Source: an uncultured Lachnospiraceae bacterium
GTDB taxonomy: Bacteria; Bacillota; Clostridia; Lachnospirales; Lachnospiraceae
Reading direction: 5' to 3'
DNA length: 64,000 nt
Assembly: GCA_910587955.1 (NCBI GenBank)
Contig: CAJUNN010000005.1
Coordinates: 6,600 to 70,599 of the forward strand
This document shows, one piece after another, positions 8,821 through 16,128 of the stretch; position 1 is the stretch's first letter, and every line of letters begins with the position of its first letter. The translations under genes were made by a program, and so were the position numbers. The notes below the pieces were generated by a model that saw only the letters and a list, made by a program, of their open reading frames with translations, did not search any database and was not told the DNA's origin.

Positions 8821-10308
8821 TTATCGGAAGGCAACGGAGTTCCAGAGCAGTTCGTTCTTCAGGCTGCGGATGGTGGTGTCCTTGTCTATGTATACGGTCT
8901 CGATTCCCATGGCTGCCGCCCAGTCACCCAGCTGCTCTGCCGTCAGGTCGTAGGTAAAGGCCGTATGGTGGGCACCCCCTGCCAGAATCCAGCTCTCCGC
9001 TCCTGTAGCCAGGCTGGGCTGGGGTGTCCAGAATGCGGTGGCTACGGGAAGCTTTGGCATGGGCTTCTCCACCTTCTTGCAGTCTACCGTATTGATAATC
9101 AGGCGGAAACGGTTCCCCAGATCGATGAGAGATGCCGCAATGCCCGTGCCCGCCTTGGAAGTAAATACCAGACGTGCCGGATCCTCCCGGTCTCCCATGG
9201 TAAGGGGATTTACCTTGATGCCGATGGGGCCTTCCGCAATGCTGGGGCAGACCTCCAGCATATGTGCCTGGAGGATTCCCTCCTTGCCCGGCACCAGATT
9301 GTAGGTATAATCTTCCATAAAAGAGGTTCCCTTGGCGTCTTTCATGCCTTCTGTCATAATTTTCATCAGGCGCACCATGGCCGCAGTCTTCCAGTCACCC
9401 TCTCCACCGAAGCCGTATCCTTTTTCCATCAGGCGCTGGATCGCCAGGCCCGGAAGCTGCTTTAAAGCCCCCAGATCACCGAAATGGGTCACGATGGCCT
9501 GATAGTTTTTCTCCTTCAGGAAGCGCTCAAAGCCAAGCTCAATCTGAGCCTGCACCGCCACGTGTTTCTTAAATTCCTCCGGATCCCTGCCTTCCAACAA
9601 GATCTCATATTTATCATAATATTCTTCTACCAAAGTGTCAACGTCGCCTTTTGCCGTCTCCTGGACATATTCTGCAATTTCATTGACCGGATAAGCATCG
9701 ATTTCCCAGCCGAACTTGATCTGGGCCTCCACTTTATCACCCTCGGTAACGGCTACGTTCCGCATATTGTCTGCCACACGCACTACACGGATATGACTGC
9801 TTTCCATGATTCCTACCGCAGTCCGCATCCAGGAGGCAATTCTTCCGATGACCCCTTTGTCCGCCCAATGACCCACAATCACCTTGCGCTCAATTCCCAT
9901 ACGGCTGACAATATGTCCGTACTCCCGGTCTCCGTGGGCTGACTGGTTCTCGTTCATAAAATCCATATCAATGGTATCATAGGGAATTTCTTCATTAAAC
10001 TGCGTATGCAGATGCAGCAGAGGCTTGCGGTACTCCTGCAGGCCCAGAATCCAGGATTTGGCCGGAGAAAACGTGTGCATCCAGGTAATCACGCCTGCAC
10101 ATTCCTCATCTCCATTGGCTTCGTTGAAGGTTCTGCGGATCAGCTCGTTGGTAATCAAGGTGGGCTTCCACACAATCTCATAGGGCAAAAGCCCGGACTC
10201 GTTCAGATGCTCCACGATTTTTTTTGAGTGCTCCGCCACATGGGCCAGGCATTCATCCCCGTATAAATCCTGGGACCCGGTTGCAAACCAAAACTTGTAG
10301 TTTTTCAT
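8821..10308 (-). CDS. araA: L-arabinose isomerase
   Basis: 495 aa, the usual length of AraA, which converts L-arabinose to L-ribulose in the cytoplasm with a divalent metal. The start MKNYKFWFATGSQDLYG is the hallmark N-terminus. Conserved metal and active-site regions include THFGDLG, GYGFGGEGDWKTA with the catalytic Glu, and LVPGKEGILQAHMLEVCPS. An AGGAGG lies eight bases before the ATG inside a mini palindromic element. It lies between the AraR-like gene and the kinase gene in the same direction, so the three form the core of an arabinose operon. Confidence 0.98.
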   Translation of the reverse strand: MKNYKFWFATGSQDLYGDECLAHVAEHSKKIVEHLNESGLLPYEIVWKPTLITNELIRRTFNEANGDEECAGVITWMHTFSPAKSWILGLQEYRKPLLHLHTQFNEEIPYDTIDMDFMNENQSAHGDREYGHIVSRMGIERKVIVGHWADKGVIGRIASWMRTAVGIMESSHIRVVRVADNMRNVAVTEGDKVEAQIKFGWEIDAYPVNEIAEYVQETAKGDVDTLVEEYYDKYEILLEGRDPEEFKKHVAVQAQIELGFERFLKEKNYQAIVTHFGDLGALKQLPGLAIQRLMEKGYGFGGEGDWKTAAMVRLMKIMTEGMKDAKGTSFMEDYTYNLVPGKEGILQAHMLEVCPSIAEGPIGIKVNPLTMGDREDPARLVFTSKAGTGIAASLIDLGNRFRLIINTVDCKKVEKPMPKLPVATAFWTPQPSLATGAESWILAGGAHHTAFTYDLTAEQLGDWAAAMGIETVYIDKDTTIRSLKNELLWNSVAFR

Positions 10309-10327
10309 CTCTTTGACCTCCTATTCC

Positions 10328-10365
10328 GGTTCCGTAATTCTCCTACCAGAGAATTACTGTTTTAA
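10328..10365 (-). repeat. Dispersed palindromic element, minimal copy (site F, 38 bp)
   Basis: Between the AraR-like gene and araA. A single perfect stem GTAATTCTC/GAGAATTAC (10334-10342 with 10349-10357) with a 6-base loop stands between the boundary sequences ACGGAACTT and ACGGAACCGGAATAGGAGG. The AraR stop codon and the araA ribosome binding site are part of these boundaries. Confidence 0.65.
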
Positions 10366-11486
10366 AGTTCCGTAGTGCCACCAATTTTCTTTACGGAATC
10401 CCGTTCCACCAGCCGGGCCTCAAACTCATACGTGCAGCCCGGAATGCCGGTGCGTATCATGGAAAGAAGCATCTCTGCCGCCTTTTCTCCCAAGGCCTCT
10501 TTCGGATGATGAACGGATGTCAGCCCCACCTCACCGAGAACTGCCAGATCCGTGTTATCTACGCTGACCACAGAAACATCCCCCGGAACCGAAATCCCGT
10601 GCCGTTTCCAGATCTCCATCACCTCGAAAGCCGCGCTGTCATTGTAGCACAGCACCCCCGTACAGGAACCCAGGCGCTCTGCAACTGCCTGTTCCAGCCT
10701 TCCGAATGCGAGCGTATCCTCTGTGTCAAACCACAAAATCCCATCCTCGCAGGGACGGATTCCCGCATCCCGGACAGCCTCCATAAATCCCCGGTAACGC
10801 CGGATCCCCTGCCCGTCGTCCCGCTTAAAGAGCCCTCCCAGCTTCCGGTGTCCGTGCTCTATCAGATATTGGGCAGCACACCGGCCTGCCATTTCATCCT
10901 GCAGGGCTACCATGGGGCAGGTTAGCTCGGGATAAGAACTATTCAGAAAAAGAATGGGAATCTTCCGGCTCTGCAGTTCCCGGTAAAGGGCCAGATTGGG
11001 ATTGGGAAGAGCGCTCCGGGTAGTCTCAATGATAAGTCCGCCCAAATCCTGCTTCAGCAAATCCGCAAGCACAGCCTCCTCCCTCCAGATCCGGTTATTG
11101 GTAAAGGCAATCTGCACCTGAAAACCCTGATCTGAGAGCACTTTTTCAATTCCCCGGATAATCCGCGGAAAAATGTAATTGTCCACATATGTAGTGACTA
11201 CGGCAATCCGGCGGCTCCGGGACTTTTCCTCTGCCTCGGCATCCGTCACAAAAGTCCCGCTTCCCTGACGGCTGCGCACGAAACCCTGTCTCTCCAGCAC
11301 ACCCAAAGCTCTCCGCACCGTCTGGCGGCTCACAGAAAACTGCGCCTGCAGCTCCTGCTCCGAGGGAAGCTTCTTCCCCGGCTGATAGAATCCCTCTGCA
11401 ATTTTCTGCTGCAGCCACTCTGCCAGCATTTGATATTTCGGCATCTGTCCTGTATCTCTTTCTTTTTTTCTTTCATCATAATACAT
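10362..11486 (-). CDS. araR: AraR-like GntR/LacI chimeric transcriptional repressor
   Basis: 374 aa. The N-terminal GntR winged helix (about 15-85, motif LPSEQELQAQFSVSRQTVRRAL) is followed by a LacI-type sugar-binding effector domain, with IAVVTTYVDNYIFP near the domain start and C-terminal SVDNTDLA and TSVHHPKE. This architecture is that of Bacillus AraR, which releases DNA when L-arabinose binds. It heads the araA-araB gene set, and half-sites like ATTTGTAC lie upstream of it. The start is uncertain: the ATG at 11486 is used, but an in-frame ATG beginning MPKYQMLAEW, 14 residues in, is also possible. Confidence 0.88.
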   Translation of the reverse strand: MYYDERKKERDTGQMPKYQMLAEWLQQKIAEGFYQPGKKLPSEQELQAQFSVSRQTVRRALGVLERQGFVRSRQGSGTFVTDAEAEEKSRSRRIAVVTTYVDNYIFPRIIRGIEKVLSDQGFQVQIAFTNNRIWREEAVLADLLKQDLGGLIIETTRSALPNPNLALYRELQSRKIPILFLNSSYPELTCPMVALQDEMAGRCAAQYLIEHGHRKLGGLFKRDDGQGIRRYRGFMEAVRDAGIRPCEDGILWFDTEDTLAFGRLEQAVAERLGSCTGVLCYNDSAAFEVMEIWKRHGISVPGDVSVVSVDNTDLAVLGEVGLTSVHHPKEALGEKAAEMLLSMIRTGIPGCTYEFEARLVERDSVKKIGGTTEL

Positions 11487-11787
11487 TCTAACTCTGGATA
11501 CAAGAACAACCTCTTATCTCCCGCACATCTTTGTCTAAATTTGTATCTTTAATATAAATTTGTACTTTTTTGTGTGGTTTTCCGCATTCGGCAAGTTGAT
11601 TTTAAGAAAATCCTTTTACTTTTGGTTACTTTATGACAGCATCGCTTCTTTATACTTTATATATACATGTTTTTATACAAAGTGTCAATATGTATTGCAT
11701 AATTTTTGTACTTTCTTTCAATTATTTTTACGGTTCATTTTAAAATTTGTATTTAATAAATTTAAATACAAGTTAATATATGATATA
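11487..11787. promoter_or_regulatory. AT-rich control region with AraR-like operator half-sites
   Basis: The gap between the AraR-like gene and the MscS gene is very AT-rich and has no ORF. ATTTGTA-type half-sites stand at 11539-11545 and 11558-11565 (19 bp apart), with a third at 11745-11751. An inverted pair TTTGTATTT (11746-11754) and AAATACAAG (11764-11772) is also present. They resemble halves of the Bacillus AraR operator (ATTTGTAC), so this is probably the arabinose operon promoter and operator region. No exact promoter hexamers are assigned. Confidence 0.5.
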
Positions 11788-11821
11788 CAAAAAAGACCGC
11801 CGGGTCTTCCCGGCGATCTTT
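11788..11821 (-). terminator. Rho-independent terminator after the MscS-type gene
   Basis: Stem AAAGATCGCCGGG/CCCGGCGGTCTTT (11809-11821 with 11792-11804, one mismatch) with a short loop, followed on the minus strand by TTTTTT. It starts about 10 bases past the MscS stop codon. Confidence 0.85.
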
Positions 11822-11830
11822 CTCTTTTTG

Positions 11831-12691
11831 TCACTCCTGCCGGACATGCACATCCAGCTGATTGAAAGGAATTTCAATCCCGTTTTCATCGAAAGCCAGC
11901 TTCACAGCTTCCGTCATCTCCCATTTCGCCATCCAGTAATCTTCCGGGCGGACCCAGAAGCGGACCTTCAGCATCACGGCACTGTCTGCCAGCTCTGACA
12001 CCACCGCCAAACGCTCCTCATCCTGCAGAATCCTTGCATCCTGCTCCAAAAGCTTCATGCACACTTCCTTCGCTCTTCTCAGATCCGCCGCATAAGAAAT
12101 TCCCACATCAATGTCCAGCCTGCGCTTCTCCTGGGCTGTCACATTGATAAGGCTGCTGTCAGCCAGGGCTCCGTTTGGGATCACCACCTTGCGGTTATCC
12201 GGGGTGAGAAGACTGGTATAGATCATCTCAATCTGGGAAACGGTCCCTTCCAGGTCCCCCTGGATAATGTAATCCCCCACCTTAAAGGGTTTCACCATCA
12301 GAATGAGAACGCCCCCTGCAAAATTGGAAAGGCTCCCCTGGAGAGCCAGGCCTGCGGCAAGCCCTGCAGAGCCTGCCAAAGCTATCACGGATGCCGTGTC
12401 CACGCCAAAGCCCGAGGCTATCAGCATCACCAGCACAAAGTACAGAAAAGCTTTTAAAAGGGAGTCAATAAACTGCACCAACCCCGTATCCGCCCCGGCC
12501 CGTTCCATGGAGCGCCGCACCAGCCGGCGCACCAGCTTAATCAGCCGGGAACTAATAAAAAATACCAGAAGGGCAATCAGCACCTTCAAGCCGAAGGACA
12601 CTACCCCCGGAAGATATTGATCCATATACGCCTGTGCTCGGTCTATTTCCTCTGTAATCGCTTCCAATTCCTGACCTTCGCTCTGCTGCAT
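11831..12691 (-). CDS. Small-conductance mechanosensitive channel (MscS family)
   Basis: 286 aa, the size of E. coli MscS. About three membrane segments lie in residues 25-125. The pore-lining TM3 is rich in Ala/Gly (IALAGSAGLAAGLALQGSLSNFAGG), followed by the beta domain motif FKVGDYI and the loop PNGALADSSLIN. It opens under membrane tension to release solutes after osmotic downshift. It is separated from glgB by 62 bp in the same direction, and a terminator follows it. Confidence 0.95.
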   Translation of the reverse strand: MQQSEGQELEAITEEIDRAQAYMDQYLPGVVSFGLKVLIALLVFFISSRLIKLVRRLVRRSMERAGADTGLVQFIDSLLKAFLYFVLVMLIASGFGVDTASVIALAGSAGLAAGLALQGSLSNFAGGVLILMVKPFKVGDYIIQGDLEGTVSQIEMIYTSLLTPDNRKVVIPNGALADSSLINVTAQEKRRLDIDVGISYAADLRRAKEVCMKLLEQDARILQDEERLAVVSELADSAVMLKVRFWVRPEDYWMAKWEMTEAVKLAFDENGIEIPFNQLDVHVRQE

Positions 12692-12753
12692 CCCGCTTTT
12701 CTCCTACTCTATGCCTTTTTCTTTCTCTTTTATGCCGGAAAGCCCGCAGAATT

Positions 12754-15090
12754 TTATCTTGGGCCGTTTCCTTCTTTTTTTGTTCCTGCCGTCCCGGCCC
12801 CTTTCCCGGAACCGGACGCCGGCTTTCCGGCTGCTTTTGCAGATTTTGCCTTTGCGGCTTTCGCCTTCACAGGTATCTTTTCCGGCGTACAGGAGAACAC
12901 GGCAATTCCCATGGGGGGAACCGTAATCTCAATGGAATTCTCCTGCCCGTCGCACTCGGATTTCTTTGACAGCTTTGCACGCTTGTTCCGCACATTGCTT
13001 CCGCCGTAGATCTCACTGTCGCTGTTAAAAATTTCCTTATAGCGTCCTTCAAAGGGTACGCCGATTTTATGCTTCTCATAGATCAGAGGCGAGAAATTGC
13101 ATACCACCAAAAGCGTCTCCTTCGCTTCCCCGGCCTGCCGGGTAAACACCAGCATATTCTCATTGGCCGAGATATTGTTGATCCAGGTAAAGCCCTCCGG
13201 CAGGCAGTCCTGCTCATACAGTGCCGGATGTGCCAGGCAGAAATGGTTCAGGTCCTTCACATAATCGTGCATATTGCTGTGATCCTGATACTCAAGAAGC
13301 TCCCAGTCCAGTCCTATATTCTCGTTCCACTCTTCAAAGGGCGCATAATCCTGCCCCATAAAGAGCAGTTTCTTTCCCGGATGGGTCATCATATAGCCGT
13401 AGACTGCCCGCAGATTGTTCAGCTGGGAATCCCGGTCTCCCGGCATCTTTCCCACCAGTGAGCTCTTCCCGTGCACCACTTCGTCGTGGGACAGGCTTAA
13501 TATAAAGTTTTCACTGTAAGCATAAATCATGCTGAAGGTCAATTCTCCGTGATGATAAGCCCGGAACACCGGATCGTACTGCATATAACCCAGAAAATCA
13601 TTCATCCAGCCCATATTCCATTTGAAGTCAAAGCCCAGGCCGTTTTCCTCTACGCTTCCCGTGACCTTGGGCCATGCCGTCGATTCCTCTGCAATGAGAA
13701 GAGCTCCGTTCTTTTGTTTCCGGAAAATGGAATTTAAGTGCTTCAAAAATTCCATGGCTTCCAGATTTTCATTCCCGCCGTACATGTTGGCCACCCATTC
13801 TCCATCCTGTTTCCCGTAATCCAGATACAGCATGGATGCCACCGCATCCATACGGATGCCGTCTGCGTGGTAAACTTTTGTCCAGAACAGTGCGTTGGCA
13901 ATGAGGAAATTTTTCACTTCCGGACGGCCGTAATTGTAGATCAGCGTTCCCCAATGGGGATGTGCTCCCTGCCTGGGATCGTAATGCTCATAGAGGCAGG
14001 TTCCGTCAAAAGCCGCCAGGCCAAAAGCATCCCTGGGGAAATGGGCCGGCACCCAGTCCAGAATGACGCCGATCCCCTGACCGTGCATATAATCCATAAA
14101 ATACATAAAATCTTCCGGCGATCCGTACCGGGCTGTGGGCGCATAGTATCCCGTCACCTGATAACCCCAGGAAGCGTCTAAAGGATGCTCCATCACCGGC
14201 ATCAGCTCCACATGGGTATATCCCATCTCTTTGACATAATCTGCAAGCTGGGGCGCCAGTTCCCGGTAGGTATAAAATTCCCGGCCGGAATCCTCCTCCG
14301 GCTTCTTCCAGGATCCCAGGTGCACTTCATAGATCAGCATGGGCGACTTCTGGTAGTCCGTCTTTTTCCGCTGTTCCAGCCATTCGCCGTCCTTCCACTC
14401 GTATCCCCTTAAGTCCGCCACTACGGAAGCCGTATTGGGCCTAAGCTCCGCCCGGTTGGCGTACGGGTCTGCCTTTAACATGGGAAGGCCGCTTCTGGTC
14501 TTAATTTCGTATTTATAAGTTTCCCCCGGCTCCAGCCCGGGAATAAACAGTTCAAAAATACCGGCCCCCTCAATCCTGCGCATGGGATGCCGCCGTCCGT
14601 CCCACAGGTTAAAGTCTCCTACCACGCTGACCCGGCTGGCGTCCGGAGCCCAGACTGCAAAGTAAACCCCCTGCGTACCCTTTATGGTCTGTGGATGGGC
14701 TCCCAGCTTCTCATAGATGGTATAATGAATTCCGGCTGCAAACTTGTCCAGATCCTGCACCGAAAACGCCTTGGGCTCAAAGCGGTAGGGATCCTCCAGA
14801 TCCTGCACCGTTCCGTTATCATACTCTACCCGGTAAAAATAATCCGGAATGCTCTTTCCCGGCAGAAGCACCGCAAAAAATCCGGCTTCATCCGCCATCT
14901 CCATGGGATACTGTTTTCCGCTTTTACGTATTTCCGCCGTCATCTTCACTGCCGTAGGGCAGAAAGCCTGAACCAGAATCCCTCCGTCCACCTTGTGCGC
15001 CCCCAGTATTTCCTGGGGCTCGTCCTCCTCCGAATACACCAGCGCCTCAATCCGAGGCCAGTTCATCAAATCATACAGTTTTGCATCCAT
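12754..15090 (-). CDS. glgB: 1,4-alpha-glucan (glycogen) branching enzyme
   Basis: 778 aa GH13 enzyme that forms alpha-1,6 branches in glycogen. An N-terminal CBM48 region is followed by the catalytic barrel with DWVPAHFP, the nucleophile region GIRMDAVASM, general acid LIAEESTAWP and LSLSHDEVVHGK. The C-terminal tail is Lys/Ala/Gly-rich (KAKAAKAKSAKAAGKPASG), absent from enteric GlgB and probably disordered. The start is placed at MDAKLYDLMNW. An upstream in-frame start at 15171 would run through the palindromic repeat, whose translation (EGVCGT) recurs by chance elsewhere. glgX lies 23 kb away; glgC and glgA are not present. Confidence 0.95.
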   Translation of the reverse strand: MDAKLYDLMNWPRIEALVYSEEDEPQEILGAHKVDGGILVQAFCPTAVKMTAEIRKSGKQYPMEMADEAGFFAVLLPGKSIPDYFYRVEYDNGTVQDLEDPYRFEPKAFSVQDLDKFAAGIHYTIYEKLGAHPQTIKGTQGVYFAVWAPDASRVSVVGDFNLWDGRRHPMRRIEGAGIFELFIPGLEPGETYKYEIKTRSGLPMLKADPYANRAELRPNTASVVADLRGYEWKDGEWLEQRKKTDYQKSPMLIYEVHLGSWKKPEEDSGREFYTYRELAPQLADYVKEMGYTHVELMPVMEHPLDASWGYQVTGYYAPTARYGSPEDFMYFMDYMHGQGIGVILDWVPAHFPRDAFGLAAFDGTCLYEHYDPRQGAHPHWGTLIYNYGRPEVKNFLIANALFWTKVYHADGIRMDAVASMLYLDYGKQDGEWVANMYGGNENLEAMEFLKHLNSIFRKQKNGALLIAEESTAWPKVTGSVEENGLGFDFKWNMGWMNDFLGYMQYDPVFRAYHHGELTFSMIYAYSENFILSLSHDEVVHGKSSLVGKMPGDRDSQLNNLRAVYGYMMTHPGKKLLFMGQDYAPFEEWNENIGLDWELLEYQDHSNMHDYVKDLNHFCLAHPALYEQDCLPEGFTWINNISANENMLVFTRQAGEAKETLLVVCNFSPLIYEKHKIGVPFEGRYKEIFNSDSEIYGGSNVRNKRAKLSKKSECDGQENSIEITVPPMGIAVFSCTPEKIPVKAKAAKAKSAKAAGKPASGSGKGAGTAGTKKEGNGPR

Positions 15091-15111
15091 CCCCTTGATC
15101 CTTTCATTACT

Positions 15112-15217
15112 AGTTCCGCATACGCCCTCCCTGCGCTCCTTCCCTAGAAAGACTTCCGGCCACACAAACATGCGTCCGTAACTCTTTCTATGCGCTGTTC
15201 GGGCTTCTGCTGTTTCC
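15112..15217 (-). repeat. Dispersed palindromic element, full copy (site A, unit 1)
   Basis: 106-bp unit upstream of glgB, nearly identical to the tandem unit 2. The minus strand folds as GCCC/GGGC, GCGC/GCGC and AGAAAGA/TCTTTCT, with an inner CGG/CCG and GCA/TGC or TGT tip around a TGTTTG loop. It ends TGCGGAACT just before the glgB ribosome binding region. Confidence 0.88.
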
Positions 15218-15323
15218 AGTTCCGCATACGCCCTCCCTGCGCTCCTTCCCTAGAAAGACTTCCGGCCGCACAAACATGCGTCCGCAACTCTTTCTATGCG
15301 CTGTTCGGGCTCCTGCTGTTTTC
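15218..15323 (-). repeat. Dispersed palindromic element, full copy (site A, unit 2)
   Basis: 106-bp head-to-tail duplicate of unit 1, differing at only a few positions. It begins right at the stop codon of the upstream HAD gene (TAG within CTAGAACTGAAAACAG). Confidence 0.88.
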
Positions 15324-15327
15324 AGTT

Positions 15328-16128
15328 CTAGATCAGCCCGTACCGCTTAAGGGCCCGGTAAACCCCATCTTCCCAGATGCCCTCCGTCCGGTAACTGGCT
15401 GCCTTAAGTACGTTCTGCTCAGCATTTCCCATGGCTGTTCCATACTGTACATATTGTAACATCTCCAGGTCGTTTGGTCCATCCCCAAATGCGTATGTAC
15501 AAGAAATCGGAAGCTTAAGATGTTTAAGAAGCACCTGGATTCCGTCCGCTTTGTTTATGCCCTTAGGCATCATCTCCACGAAAGCCGCCCTCTCATAGCA
15601 GGCCAGGGTAAAATGTTCCCCCAGGGCAAACGCTTTCTCCAAAGCCGGAAATCGTTCCTCTTCATAATAGAAGATTGTCATCTTGCTGGCCCGGTCGGAA
15701 TCCTCCTCCATCTCCTTTACCCGGTCCGGATATTCCCGGTGAAGCCGTTCCAGAACCCGGAAGTACTTGCCGGCCTCCCCGTCTCCACGGTAGCTGATAT
15801 ACTCCGGTCCCTCCAGAACCACGCAGCATTCTCTTTTCTCCAGTTTCCGGACAGTCTCTCCCTGCAAAGGCTGTTTCAGAAGAACGCTCCGCAGTACCTC
15901 CCCCTGAAACTCTACGTACGCACCGGCTCCGCCGATGATTCCCGAAAATCCCAGATCCAGGATTTCCGGAAAAAGAGTTGCCTTGGGCCTTCCGCTGCAC
16001 ACCACCGGAATATGGCCGTTCTCCTTTAAGAGACGGATGGCAGTTCTGGTACTGTCCGGCGTCCCTTTTCCCATCTCAAAGATGGTCCCGTCAATATCAA
16101 AAAATACAATGCTTTTCTCCTGGTTCAT
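15328..16128 (-). CDS. Cof-type HAD superfamily hydrolase
   Basis: 266 aa HAD-IIB (Cof/YidA-like) phosphatase. Motif I FFDIDGTIF carries the nucleophile and acid Asp near residues 10 and 12. Motif II is CSGRPKAT, motif III uses Lys in GINKADG, and motif IV is FGDGPNDLEML. Substrates of this subfamily are usually small phosphorylated sugars or cofactors; none can be named here. Its start overlaps the end of ligA by 4 bp, so the two are probably co-transcribed. Confidence 0.92.
   Translation of the reverse strand: MNQEKSIVFFDIDGTIFEMGKGTPDSTRTAIRLLKENGHIPVVCSGRPKATLFPEILDLGFSGIIGGAGAYVEFQGEVLRSVLLKQPLQGETVRKLEKRECCVVLEGPEYISYRGDGEAGKYFRVLERLHREYPDRVKEMEEDSDRASKMTIFYYEEERFPALEKAFALGEHFTLACYERAAFVEMMPKGINKADGIQVLLKHLKLPISCTYAFGDGPNDLEMLQYVQYGTAMGNAEQNVLKAASYRTEGIWEDGVYRALKRYGLI

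Noticed and set aside
15091..15171. 27-residue N-terminal extension of glgB
   Set aside because: It reads through the palindromic repeat; MDAKLYDLMNW is the natural family start.
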